A program made the position numbers and the translations under genes. Positions 23,966-31,805 of a DNA stretch of 33,300 nucleotides are shown piece by piece. Origin of the DNA: Akkermansia muciniphila (GTDB taxonomy: Bacteria > Verrucomicrobiota > Verrucomicrobiia > Limisphaerales > UBA11320); assembly GCA_945861575.1 (NCBI GenBank), contig CAMAVD010000026.1:1-33300 (forward strand). Direction: 5' to 3'. Below the pieces are notes generated by a model, which saw only the letters and a program-made list of their open reading frames with translations, was not told the origin of the DNA and ran no database searches. Within the stretch, counting starts at the first letter, position 1; each line of letters begins with the position of its first letter.

Positions 23966-25448
23966 CGGCTTGCAATGGGGTCCTCAATGGATCGGGTCCT
24001 GACAAGCGAGCAGGTAGATAGAGAGTAATGACCGCTCCACGCCCTTGCTCGGTATGCAGGTGCAAGCCCCCTCGGTTTTCTTTCAACAGCCGCATCACAA
24101 TGCACAGTCCTAGCCCGGAACGCCTCTCAGTCGCCTGATTGTACGAAAAAAAGGGCTCGAAGAGACGTTCCAAGATCTGGGGAGAGATCCCAGGGCCCGT
24201 GTCCATCACCGACAGCGCCAAAAGTGGCGTCACGTTATGAAAGCCATCTCGGTTGATAAAGCGATCCGACGGCCCGTCGTTAAACAACGACAGATCGAGA
24301 GGCTTGTGGATCACCTCGCCACATACCTGCACCAAATGGCACTCGCGGGAACTTTGTAGCGCATTAAGGGTCAGATTGAGCAACATCTGAATGAGATCTG
24401 TCCCGTTGACCAGCACCAGCGCATCCTTGGGGAGAGGCTTGATCTGAAGCTCGTGGCCACGGGCATCGGGCAAAGACCGGACCAGGTCGCCCAGATCTAC
24501 CAAAATGTGGTTCACCCAAACTTTGCCATTCTCACCCGAGGTCGGATTCAGAAGTTTCAAGTAGCGCCGCGAGATCTCGATGCAGTTGGTCACCTGGCGC
24601 GTCACACGCTTCATTCGATCCTTCATCAGATCGAGATCCTCCGCGTACAAGGAGGCCTCCTGGTTCAAGCGCTGATTCACCAACTGGACCAAGCCAGAGA
24701 TGATCGTGAGCGGGCCATTGATGTCATGGATGATGCTCGCGTAAATCTCCCAGCGAGAGCGCATGGTCTCCTCCTTCACCCTCAACTGCTGCACCTGCTC
24801 GCGAATCTCGGCGAGCCGACTCAGGTTCTCCTGCTCCTCCCGATGGCTCGCGCGGCGCTCCATGGCGGCAGTAACCACCATCCGAATGTTTTTAATGTCG
24901 AACGGCTTGTTCAGGTATTCGCAGGCTCTCAGACGTAGCGCCTTACGAAGATACTCCGGCGTTTCAAAGGCCGTTAGCATAACGACCTCGATCGCGGGAT
25001 CCACTAAACGTAATTGCTCCAGCAACTCCAAACCCGTCATGTCTGGCATGCGGATATCCAAAATGGCGACGTCGAACTTCTCCGTCCTCAGCCTCTCGAG
25101 CGCCATGGCACCCGAGGAGGCGATGGTGATCCGATAGTCGTCTTTGAAGATCAGACGAAGGGATTCTCGCGGTCCCTCCTCATCATCGACGACCAGAAGA
25201 TGACACACCCTGTCCATATCCGTGGAAACGGTTTCCGAATCCGGTGGGGATTGAGATGGCTCGTGGGACTCAGCGCGGTGGTCCGCAGGCATTGAGGTTG
25301 GCATGGGAGCGGTGGTATCCAAGGGAAGCCCGAGTGCAGATAGCCGAAGGACCACTCGGCCACTCGGAGCAATCGGACCTCCCAAGGCGGGAGGGTTTTG
25401 CTGATGGAGGACTGTTACGACGCCGCGAACGAAAGAAGGAACCCTCAC
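23946..25448 (-). CDS. Soluble response-regulator/histidine-kinase hybrid
   Basis: This 500-residue protein has no membrane segments. A receiver domain (~82-195) has phospho-acceptor Asp131 ('VAILDIRMPDMTG') and Lys181 ('YLNKPFD'). A coiled-coil linker (~198-232) leads to a kinase domain with His241 ('ASIIHDINGPLTIISGLVQL'), the N box ('QMLLNLTLNALQSS'), G1 ('DTGPGIS'), F ('FEPFFSYN') and G2 ('RSGLGLCI'). REC before kinase in one soluble protein suggests it takes phosphate from another kinase and controls a further partner. The first ~75 residues are Pro/Ser-rich; the real start may be the ATG near 25304. It diverges from a REC-PAS-PP2C phosphatase. Its last six codons are a repeat copy. Confidence 0.88.
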   Translation of the reverse strand: MRVPSFVRGVVTVLHQQNPPALGGPIAPSGRVVLRLSALGLPLDTTAPMPTSMPADHRAESHEPSQSPPDSETVSTDMDRVCHLLVVDDEEGPRESLRLIFKDDYRITIASSGAMALERLRTEKFDVAILDIRMPDMTGLELLEQLRLVDPAIEVVMLTAFETPEYLRKALRLRACEYLNKPFDIKNIRMVVTAAMERRASHREEQENLSRLAEIREQVQQLRVKEETMRSRWEIYASIIHDINGPLTIISGLVQLVNQRLNQEASLYAEDLDLMKDRMKRVTRQVTNCIEISRRYLKLLNPTSGENGKVWVNHILVDLGDLVRSLPDARGHELQIKPLPKDALVLVNGTDLIQMLLNLTLNALQSSRECHLVQVCGEVIHKPLDLSLFNDGPSDRFINRDGFHNVTPLLALSVMDTGPGISPQILERLFEPFFSYNQATERRSGLGLCIVMRLLKENRGGLHLHTEQGRGAVITLYLPARLSGPDPLRTPLQAASPHIS

Positions 25449-25935
25449 CTCTCAGATAACTGAGACGAGCTGGGGGGACACCTTCCACAGATCGGCATCC
25501 TAAGGCTCTCAGGGGAATGAGGCCGAAAGATCCCGACCGGCAGCGGGAGCAAGGACCACTCACAGGAAGGACGCTCCGATCCATCCCTTTGGGAAACATG
25601 AGAAGAAGAGCCTGCGAATGAGTCGCGTTGGCTCGCAGCGGGCGCGCGCCAGACTCTATCCATCGGGCCTGATGAAGGCGCGAATGAATAGAGTTCATGC
25701 CTGGGGAAAAACCAGGCAGGTCCATCTGGCACGAAACTTTCTGTGCCAGCTGACCAACCATAATAACATCCATGATCACAGGTTCAGCGGTTGCAGTTGG
25801 TGGCGGCATATTAGGCAAAGCCCTCTCCGGCTCAAGTGGAATTTCGCTAGCCCCACCCTGGGGCTTGTGCGTAACCTGCCCTTGCCGCGCAGACTCCCCG
25901 GATGTGTCATCCCCGAAGTCACCCGGTAATTCAGG
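25449..25935. other. 487-bp divergent intergenic region
   Basis: This region separates the kinase and phosphatase genes. A frame of 182 codons on the minus strand is Ser/Arg/Pro-rich and looks non-coding. Two hairpins lie close together: GCCTGG/CCAGGC around 25699-25717 and CTGGCAC/GTGCCAG around 25726-25750. They could be regulator sites or part of a leader. I see no clear promoter. Confidence 0.5.
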
Positions 25936-27492
25936 ATGAAGCGCCAGCTGCGAGTGTTGGTGGTGGAAGACTCAGAGTTCGACGCCCACGTGATGGTAAA
26001 CCTGCTCCGACGAGCCGGCTACGATCCCTACATGGAACGCGTGGAAACCGCGCAGGCCCTCTCCGAAAGCGTCGCTTCAAAGCCCTGGGACATCATCCTA
26101 GCCGACTACAATCTCCCCACGTTCAACGCCCTCGACGCCCTCAAGCTCATACAAGCCTCCCATCTTGACGTTCCCTTTATTATAGTTTCAGGCGGGATCG
26201 GAGAGGACATCGCCGTCGCGGCGATGAAAGCAGGGGCCCACGACTATTTGATGAAGGGCAATCTCCAGCGGCTGGCACCCGCGGTAGAACGCGAACTGCG
26301 GGAGGCCTCCATCCGATCGGAGCAGCGCCAGGCAAAGAAAGCCCTGCAGGAAAGCGAAGAGCGCTACCGCCTTTTGTGGGAGACCTCTCCCGACGGGGTG
26401 ATCCTGATGGACGAGGGCTGCCACATTCTCTTCTTGAATCCGGCCGTGGAGGAGATGTTCAGTTTCACCCAAGACGAGCTGATTCAGAAACCCTTCGCCA
26501 TGCTGCAGCCGGAGCGTCTGCGAGGCCTGCTTCGGACGCGCCTCGAGGAGACGCTGCATGCCGGTGCGGTGCGGGTGCGGTGGCGCAATCTGGAAACCCT
26601 AGGGCTGAGGCACAACCAATCCGAGTTCCCAATGGAAATCAGCATGAGCGACATGCTGCTCGACGGCCGACGCCGCTTCGTCTGTTTCATCCGAGACATT
26701 ACGGATCGAAAAAGAGCTGAGGCTGAAATCCGGGAAAGCCAGGAGCAGTTCAAGGCGGCCCGTGAGATCCAACAGCGCCTTTTCCCAAAGTCCGCCCCTG
26801 CCCTGCCCGGCTTCGACATCGCGGGTGCCTCCTACTCCGCCAACGCGGCGGGTGGCGACTACTTTGACTATCTCCCGCTGCCACGCGGACAGCTTGCAGT
26901 CGTGGTCGGCGATGTCAGCGGCCACGGCGTCGGACCCGCGCTTCTCATGGCGGAGACTCGAGCCTATCTCCGCGCACTCACCGGCCAACCCGAGAACGTC
27001 GGCGAAACCCTCACCCGCGCGAATGCCATACTGGCAGAGGACGTGGGAGCTTCCCGGTTTATCACCCTCTTCATCGCTCGCATAGATCCTGAAAGCCGCT
27101 CCCTGCGCTATGCCAGCGCGGGTCATCCACCCGCCTACGTTTTGAACAGCGCAGGCGAGGTCAAATACACTCTTCCCCGGACCGGCCTACCTCTGGGTCG
27201 GCGCCCAAACACACACTATCAGGAGTCGGAGCCGGTCCCACTCGAAACGGGCGATCTGATCCTGATGGTGACGGATGGAATCGAGGAAGCAGAAGGGCCC
27301 GACGAGAGCCTCTTTGGAACGGACCGCATCCTCGAGGTGGCAAAGAGAAACGCCAGCCAGTCAGCGGCTCGGGTTATTCGGGAGATCTACGAGACGGTGA
27401 GCGCCTTCGCCGGAAAGGGACCTCAGTTGGATGACGTGACAGTAATCGCCATCCGCGTCTTGCCCGCCTCCACTCCCGACCAAGCCAGCTAA
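25936..27492 (+). CDS. REC-PAS-PP2C (RsbU/SpoIIE-type) serine phosphatase
   Basis: This 518-residue protein has a receiver domain (~5-125; Asp57 'IILADYNLP', Lys107 'YLMKGN'), a PAS domain (~141-262, 'SEERYRLLWETSPDGVILMDEG', ending 'CFIRDITDRKRAE'), a short coiled coil and a PP2C-type domain (~285-510). Metal-binding motifs are visible ('AGGDYFDYLPL', 'VVVGDVSGHGVGPALLMA', 'SAGHPPAYVLN', 'LMVTDGIEEA', 'DDVTVIAIRV'). RsbU-type enzymes dephosphorylate anti-sigma-factor antagonists in partner-switching stress and development pathways. No antagonist or anti-sigma gene is nearby. It is divergent from the hybrid kinase, which may phosphorylate its receiver. Confidence 0.93.
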   Translation: MKRQLRVLVVEDSEFDAHVMVNLLRRAGYDPYMERVETAQALSESVASKPWDIILADYNLPTFNALDALKLIQASHLDVPFIIVSGGIGEDIAVAAMKAGAHDYLMKGNLQRLAPAVERELREASIRSEQRQAKKALQESEERYRLLWETSPDGVILMDEGCHILFLNPAVEEMFSFTQDELIQKPFAMLQPERLRGLLRTRLEETLHAGAVRVRWRNLETLGLRHNQSEFPMEISMSDMLLDGRRRFVCFIRDITDRKRAEAEIRESQEQFKAAREIQQRLFPKSAPALPGFDIAGASYSANAAGGDYFDYLPLPRGQLAVVVGDVSGHGVGPALLMAETRAYLRALTGQPENVGETLTRANAILAEDVGASRFITLFIARIDPESRSLRYASAGHPPAYVLNSAGEVKYTLPRTGLPLGRRPNTHYQESEPVPLETGDLILMVTDGIEEAEGPDESLFGTDRILEVAKRNASQSAARVIREIYETVSAFAGKGPQLDDVTVIAIRVLPASTPDQAS

Positions 27493-27499
27493 AATAAAA

Positions 27500-27528
27500 A
27501 AGGGGCAGGTGGTTGATGCCTGCCCCTT
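27500..27528 (-). terminator. Intrinsic terminator of the small FBXO31-like gene
   Basis: A 10-bp stem (AAGGGGCAGG 27500-27509 with CCTGCCCCTT 27519-27528) is followed, on the minus strand, by TTTTTATTTT. On the plus strand no T-run follows. It lies just past the phosphatase stop and serves the convergent minus-strand gene. Confidence 0.85.
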
Positions 27529-27657
27529 AGGAACCCGCCTCCCCCTCGGAGGAGACGCCGCCCAGGTACCGGACGGACTGATCTAGGTTGTGCTTAGGGT
27601 TGCGTTCGCCCTGCGAGCCCTCTGTGGAGAGGCCCGCGTTTCTGGAAGAGGACCTTT

Positions 27658-28080
27658 TCAGTCATCCTTCCGAAATTCGACCGTCCCACAGTTTTCCCAG
27701 GAGAAGGAAATTCGATCGGCACCGAGGATTATCAGCTTTCCCGGAACAAAACAGGGGTTACGAAACTCTTTCTCCGCGACCTGCCCTTCACCGACGAGGG
27801 TCTTCAGATTCGCGCGAAAGGTCACCTCGCCCGCCGGCACGTGATCGTCACCCGTGACTTTCACGGCTTCGATGTCATCCCCCCTCTGAACGATTTTCAC
27901 CACCTGGTCAAAATGACCACGATAGTGACCAATCCACTCCCCATCCAGGCTCATGACACTGTCAGAAGATCCAGCCTTGGCCGATGTCTGGGTAAACGAA
28001 GTCTGATTATTTGTTGCGGGGCTCATGACGCCCACACAATGCACTCGTTTGCCTCGGTTGACAATCGGGGCAACGCTCAT
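27658..28080 (-). CDS. Small protein resembling the FBXO31/Cyclin-D1-binding domain
   Basis: This protein has 140 residues, or 122 from the ATG at 28024-28026. After a Ser/Thr-rich leader, residues ~47-138 form one beta-rich domain: 'GEWIGHYRGHFDQVVKIVQRG', then 'EAVKVTGDDHVPAGEVTF', then 'GEGQVAEKEFRNPCFVPGKLI', then 'ISFSWENCGTVEF'. The block around KVTGDxxVPAGEVTF followed by GQxA..F.NP..VPG matches my memory of the Cyclin_D1_bind domain of eukaryotic FBXO31. In eukaryotes this domain recognises substrates of an SCF ubiquitin ligase; here there is no F-box, and the bacterial role is unknown. It has its own terminator. No signal peptide or SD is evident. Confidence 0.6.
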   Translation of the reverse strand: MSVAPIVNRGKRVHCVGVMSPATNNQTSFTQTSAKAGSSDSVMSLDGEWIGHYRGHFDQVVKIVQRGDDIEAVKVTGDDHVPAGEVTFRANLKTLVGEGQVAEKEFRNPCFVPGKLIILGADRISFSWENCGTVEFRKDD

Positions 28081-28283
28081 TTGGGTACGAAAGAAACCCT
28101 CGGGGAATCCCCTAGCCCGGATTTTTCAACAACCCATTCCATTACAATAGGTTGCTATTCAATCAGGCCCAAGACTCCTTCCAAGAAGGCACGGAAGATC
28201 TTTCCAGAGTTATCTGGAGGCTTTCCATTCCTTGGGACAACTCCTAGTTTCGGAACTCCGCCGCAAAGCGCGGATGTTTACTC

Positions 28284-29306
28284 ATGCCAGAACGCATAAT
28301 CACCGATGTCCTGACCAAGCCCGAGGCGGCCCTGGAGATGACCCTGCGGCCGTCCTTGTTTAGCGATTTTGCGGGTCAGGCGAAGGTGAAGGAACGTTTG
28401 GAGATCTGCGTCGAAGCCGCTAAACGCCGGAAGGATCCCCTGGATCATATCCTTCTGTGCGGCCCACCCGGACTGGGCAAGACCACTCTCGCGAACATCC
28501 TGGCGAAGTCGATGGGCACCAATCTCAAAGCCACCAGCGGTCCCACCATCGAAAAGGCCGGAGATCTTGCGGGGTTGCTCACCAATCTCGAAGAAGGAGA
28601 TGTGCTGTTTATTGATGAAATCCATCGCCTGCAAAAAACCATCGAGGAATATCTCTATCCGGCGATGGAGGACTTCAAGCTGGATATCATCATCGACCAG
28701 GGCCCCAACGCGCGCAGCGTTCGCCTAAGCCTGCCTCGTTTCACACTCATCGGGGCCACCACCCGCAGCGGCCTGCTGACTTCGCCGCTGCTCACGCGTT
28801 TCCCAGTTCGTGAGCGACTGGACTACTACAACGCAGACCAACTTCAAGGGATCGTGCAAAGAGCGGCCGGACTGCTCAATGTGGATATTGAAAAGATCGG
28901 TGCCATGGAGATCGCCCGACGCAGCCGCGGAACGCCTCGCATCGCCAATAATTTACTCCGACGCGTTCGGGACTATGCCCAAGTCCGAGGGGACGGGCGG
29001 ATCACCCTGGAGATTGCGGACCGGGCGCTCGCAATGTTGGAGATCGATCAGGACGGTTTGGATGAGATGGACAAGCGACTCCTTGAAACCATTGTGATCA
29101 AGTTCGGAGGCGGGCCCGTAGGTGTGAACTCGCTGGCAGTGGCGGTTGGAGAAGAACCCGACACCATTGAGGAAGTCTACGAACCCTATCTGATCATGGA
29201 AGGCTATCTGAACCGCACGCCACAAGGACGCGTGGCCACCGACCTCGCCTGGAAGAAACTAGGTCAGCAGAGACCCTCCAACCCGGGACAAGGAAGCCTG
29301 CTTTGA
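28284..29306 (+). CDS. ruvB: Holliday junction DNA helicase RuvB
   Basis: This 340-residue AAA+ motor drives branch migration of Holliday junctions with RuvA. Walker A is 'GPPGLGKT' (60-67), Walker B is 'LFIDEIHRL', sensor 1 is '[11 protein letters not shown]', and the '[11 protein letters not shown]' and '[20 protein letters not shown]' segments (arginine finger and sensor 2) are in place. '[26 protein letters not shown]' is the RuvB winged-helix domain. Length and order are standard. It is monocistronic here, without ruvA or ruvC. The ATG at 28284 matches the family start; no clear LexA-type box was recognised in the 203 bases upstream. Confidence 0.97.
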   Translation: MPERIITDVLTKPEAALEMTLRPSLFSDFAGQAKVKERLEICVEAAKRRKDPLDHILLCGPPGLGKTTLANILAKSMGTNLKATSGPTIEKAGDLAGLLTNLEEGDVLFIDEIHRLQKTIEEYLYPAMEDFKLDIIIDQGPNARSVRLSLPRFTLIGATTRSGLLTSPLLTRFPVRERLDYYNADQLQGIVQRAAGLLNVDIEKIGAMEIARRSRGTPRIANNLLRRVRDYAQVRGDGRITLEIADRALAMLEIDQDGLDEMDKRLLETIVIKFGGGPVGVNSLAVAVGEEPDTIEEVYEPYLIMEGYLNRTPQGRVATDLAWKKLGQQRPSNPGQGSLL

Positions 29307-29439
29307 CGGGAATGGGTGTTGATCTAAAACTTGAGCCCTAAAGGCATTCGGTTTCCGGGCCCCGTCCTTCTCGTTCGCGTCTTTCCGGCGTTACCGTAAA
29401 ACGTGGGAAACCTTTGGCGTTACTTTCCTCCCGGCCCAG

Positions 29440-29477
29440 CTACCGTCATCGACGCAAGAGCGCGGGAATGACGGTAG
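29440..29477. repeat. REP-like inverted repeat
   Basis: CTACCGTCAT (29440-29449) and ATGACGGTAG (29468-29477) are perfect 10-bp arms around 18 bases that contain CGCGGGAATGA. The GTCATTCCCGCG-type core resembles REP elements common in bacterial genomes. There is no T-run on either side. It lies between ruvB and the convergent glycosyltransferase gene. Confidence 0.5.
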
Positions 29478-29516
29478 GCGCAAGATGGACAAAAGAATTG
29501 GGCCAGAAAACGCTCG

Positions 29517-30644
29517 CTATCTCGCGCACCCAACGGCCTCGAGCCAGCTAGGAATAAGGCGGCTCCAATCCAATGTTTCCGCGAAGGCTCTGGCTTTGAC
29601 TCCATACTCACGCCGCAGGGCCTCGTCGTTCTCTAAGGCTAGGATGCAGTCCGCCAAGTGGGATTCATCCACAAGTGCTTGGCTGATGAGATTCATGCCG
29701 CATGTCATCGTTGCGGCAACCCGTGCCAACATCCCTCGTCCCTGAACCAGTTCGGAGCAGGCGCTACAATCCGTTGCGATGACAGGAATTCCCGCCGCGA
29801 AGCTTTCCAAGATCGGCAATCCGAACCCTTCGCCCATAGTGGGCAGAACCATCATATCCATTAGATTATAGATTTCGTTCAGGTGCGCGTCGGGCACAGG
29901 GGTGGTCACACCAATCTCTGGATGGCTGACATCCGCCCTACCCTGGAGTCGGTGTCGGTGCAAAAGTGTCACGAGATCAAGCCCAACATCGCACGGGTTC
30001 ATGTGGAGGTAGAGATGAAGCTTCGCGTCCACCGCGCTGGCACGTGCGAATGCGGCCACGAGCGCAGGAATGTTCTTTCGCGCCTGGTTTCGAGCGACAC
30101 ATCCGACCACAGTCTTCCCCGCAACACGGGCAGGACGTCGGTCTCGGTTTTCGAGGGGTCTGAAGACCGAACAATCGACGCCATGAGGGATCATCTGGAT
30201 TTTTCGATTGGGAAGTCCACCCTGTAGAATACCACGACCATACTCGGACATAGCGATCAAGACATCGGCATCGCGCAGCATAGGTTCCCAGGGAGGGTAA
30301 AAGGGCCCCCCATCCACGGGGATATACGCTGCCCAGGCAAACTTTCGGCGTGCTGGGTGAGATGGCAGCCAATCGAGCATCCACAGTTCCCCAAGTGTAA
30401 CCACGAGGTCCGGCTGAAACTCATCGACGGCTCGCTCCAAAACAGATCGTCCCTGATCCTGTGCACCTGTTGGGAAGATCGTGGGTGCGAAGCGTTCTTT
30501 GGAATGAGGCCATCCGTCATGGCTCCAACCGAGGCAAGCTACCTCGATCCCAGGTTCCGTGCAGAGCCGGGACACAACCTCGCGAGTGACGCGTCCAAAT
30601 CCCGAGGCCACGAGCGGACTATCACTCATCCAGAGAATTCTCAT
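29517..30644 (-). CDS. GT4-family glycosyltransferase
   Basis: This 375-residue GT-B enzyme has an N-terminal Rossmann domain with 'MRILWMSDSPLVASGFGRVTREV' and 'DLVVTLGELWMLDW'. The hinge 'IQMIPHGVDCSVFRP' precedes the nucleotide-sugar-binding domain, which has 'VVGCVARNQARKNIPALVAAFA' and the E-x7-E motif ('GEGFGLPILESFAAGIPVIATDCSACSELV'). These are the GT4 hallmarks; donor and acceptor sugar are unknown. It probably acts at the inner face of the membrane or in the cytoplasm. The ATG at 30642-30644 overlaps a possible short upstream frame as ATGA. It is the last gene of the minus-strand cluster that begins with the beta-helix protein, so it may glycosylate one of those products. Confidence 0.9.
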   Translation of the reverse strand: MRILWMSDSPLVASGFGRVTREVVSRLCTEPGIEVACLGWSHDGWPHSKERFAPTIFPTGAQDQGRSVLERAVDEFQPDLVVTLGELWMLDWLPSHPARRKFAWAAYIPVDGGPFYPPWEPMLRDADVLIAMSEYGRGILQGGLPNRKIQMIPHGVDCSVFRPLENRDRRPARVAGKTVVGCVARNQARKNIPALVAAFARASAVDAKLHLYLHMNPCDVGLDLVTLLHRHRLQGRADVSHPEIGVTTPVPDAHLNEIYNLMDMMVLPTMGEGFGLPILESFAAGIPVIATDCSACSELVQGRGMLARVAATMTCGMNLISQALVDESHLADCILALENDEALRREYGVKARAFAETLDWSRLIPSWLEAVGCAR

Positions 30645-30734
30645 GACGGAGCAAGTGAATGGGAATCCACTACCCGCGCCGCCAGAATCGGCAGGGGCGA
30701 ACAGCAGCGATGAACCATGGCGCGGGCACAGCGC

Positions 30735-30884
30735 TCACAACGAGAGAGCCGCCGTGTAGGACACCTCCCACCAGCCCCATGGCTCATAATCCAGACCCGA
30801 CGCTATCGAGGACAGTCCTCGCGGCTCTGTCCAGAGTGCCTGCACGGTATCAGGTACATATAGGCAAATAGAGGGAGAAGACAT
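30735..30884 (-). CDS. Small protein, 49 residues, unknown
   Basis: ATG at 30882-30884 with one of the best SDs of the window (GAGGTGA, 5-6 bases) and only 9 bases after the stop of the preceding gene. The product begins MSSPSICLYVP and is rich in Trp and Ser ('ALWTEPRGL', 'EPWGWWEV'). No signal, membrane helix or family is recognised. The SD and the tight spacing in a same-strand cluster support translation. A second frame of 48 codons overlaps it ('CERCARAMVHRCC') and ends ATGA into the glycosyltransferase; that one is doubtful. Confidence 0.55.
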   Translation of the reverse strand: MSSPSICLYVPDTVQALWTEPRGLSSIASGLDYEPWGWWEVSYTAALSL

Positions 30885-30893
30885 GGAGTCACC

Positions 30894-31229
30894 TCACGAA
30901 CGTTCCATCCCAGAAACCACGAAGTCTATTCCTGTTGCGGATGCGATAGCCTCCAGGGTATCCCCGGTCGCCATAGTGATCTCTGGCTTGAGCACGACCA
31001 AGTCTCCGGCTGGGATTGATTTGTTTAACTCCAGGAGCCGCACCGTCGCCGCCCCGCCCGCCACAGGGTTATAAGAAAGGTTCAGAGTGAGGGCGGATCC
31101 AGTGGTATTCACGAATCGCACGTTGCTGACAATCGCTCCTCCAGTCGCCCCGGCCGGCACGGTATATATCACGGTTTGAGCCGTGTGGTTGACGACTCCG
31201 GTGGCGAGAAGTTTCAGTGTGAATGGCAT
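30894..31229 (-). CDS. Small beta-rich protein, phage/appendage-associated type (paralogue 1)
   Basis: From the ATG at 31227-31229 the product has 111 residues beginning 'MPFTLKLLATGVV'. The pattern 'VIYTVPAGATGGAIVSNVRFVNTTGSALTL' ... 'LLELNKSIPAGDLVVLKPEITMATGDTLEAIAS' ... 'DFVVSGMERS' is that of small all-beta proteins I associate with phage virion or tail modules. The frame opens upstream to 31340, but that part is Arg/Pro-rich and overlaps the 39-residue gene. It is a paralogue of the protein at 31389-31730, sharing the start 'M-x-F-x-(I/L)-K-x-L-x-T-G-V', 'AGD/QGD' and the end 'GxER'. Function unknown; a fibre or decoration role is inferred. Confidence 0.7.
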   Translation of the reverse strand: MPFTLKLLATGVVNHTAQTVIYTVPAGATGGAIVSNVRFVNTTGSALTLNLSYNPVAGGAATVRLLELNKSIPAGDLVVLKPEITMATGDTLEAIASATGIDFVVSGMERS

Positions 31230-31266
31230 GGGTGTATCGAGATTAGGTTGTGGATGAAATGGACAG

Positions 31267-31386
31267 TTAATCGGCGACGACACCCTCAAGCGACCAGTCC
31301 ACCGCCGGAGCAGAGCCGGGCGTCGTGGTGATCTGTCCAAAGCAAACAGCCGTCGATTGCAAGGACTGGAGAGGGTTGAGGCTCAT
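31267..31386 (-). CDS. Small protein, 39 residues, in the beta-helix cluster
   Basis: The ATG at 31384-31386 is 2 bases after the stop of paralogue 2, with GGAG 11 bases upstream inside that gene, which suggests translational coupling. The product begins MSLNPLQSLQSTAVCFGQ and ends 'VDWSLEGVVAD'. No family is recognised. It lies exactly between the two paralogous beta proteins and fills the gap between them, which supports a real gene. Confidence 0.5.
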   Translation of the reverse strand: MSLNPLQSLQSTAVCFGQITTTPGSAPAVDWSLEGVVAD

Positions 31387-31388
31387 GG

Positions 31389-31730
31389 CTAGTCGCGCTC
31401 CACACCGAAGATGGAATAGTGAAGGTCGTAAAGGCCGGGAAAAACAATTGAGATCTGGATGGCATCGCCCTGTCCGAGGGTAACGGAGTCCTGAATAAGT
31501 TGCAGAGCAGATAGAGGGACATCGAGATTCTTGGTAAGGCTTCGAGCCACCGAGGCGGCTCCAGAAGGCTTTACCTTCACGCTGGCTGTCGGAGCTTCCA
31601 ATAGAAACCCCCCGTTGACCAGCCTTATGCTGGTAACAAGTGCAGTTCGATTTGCTGGAACAACGTAACCGTCAACCGTGCCTGAGGTTGTGAGTACCCC
31701 TGTTCCCAGTGCTTTGATAATGAATGCCAT
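31389..31730 (-). CDS. Small beta-rich protein, phage/appendage-associated type (paralogue 2)
   Basis: This 113-residue protein starts 'MAFIIKALGTGVLTTSG', with 'GYVVPANRTALVTSIRLVNGG', 'LTKNLDVPLSALQLIQDSVTLGQGDAIQISI' and the end 'YSIFGVERD'. It aligns over its whole length with the protein at 30894-31229 but is clearly diverged, so the duplication is old. No signal peptide is present; virion or tail proteins also lack them. It follows the beta-helix gene by 75 bases on the same strand. Function unknown. Confidence 0.7.
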   Translation of the reverse strand: MAFIIKALGTGVLTTSGTVDGYVVPANRTALVTSIRLVNGGFLLEAPTASVKVKPSGAASVARSLTKNLDVPLSALQLIQDSVTLGQGDAIQISIVFPGLYDLHYSIFGVERD

Positions 31731-31805
31731 GTCTAATTTTCTTTCGTGGAGCGAACGCGTAACGAGCCAAGGATTTGATCACTCGATCCAACACTCGGTT
31801 CGTCA

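Noticed and set aside
25270-25818. A 182-codon frame on the minus strand upstream of the kinase
   Set aside because: It is Ser/Arg/Pro-rich, overlaps the kinase N-terminus in another frame and shows no domain. It looks like non-coding GC-rich DNA.
29380-29480. An integron attC site
   Set aside because: The GTTAC motifs tempted, but there is no matching RYYYAAC partner in the right geometry, no integrase and no cassette-like gene.
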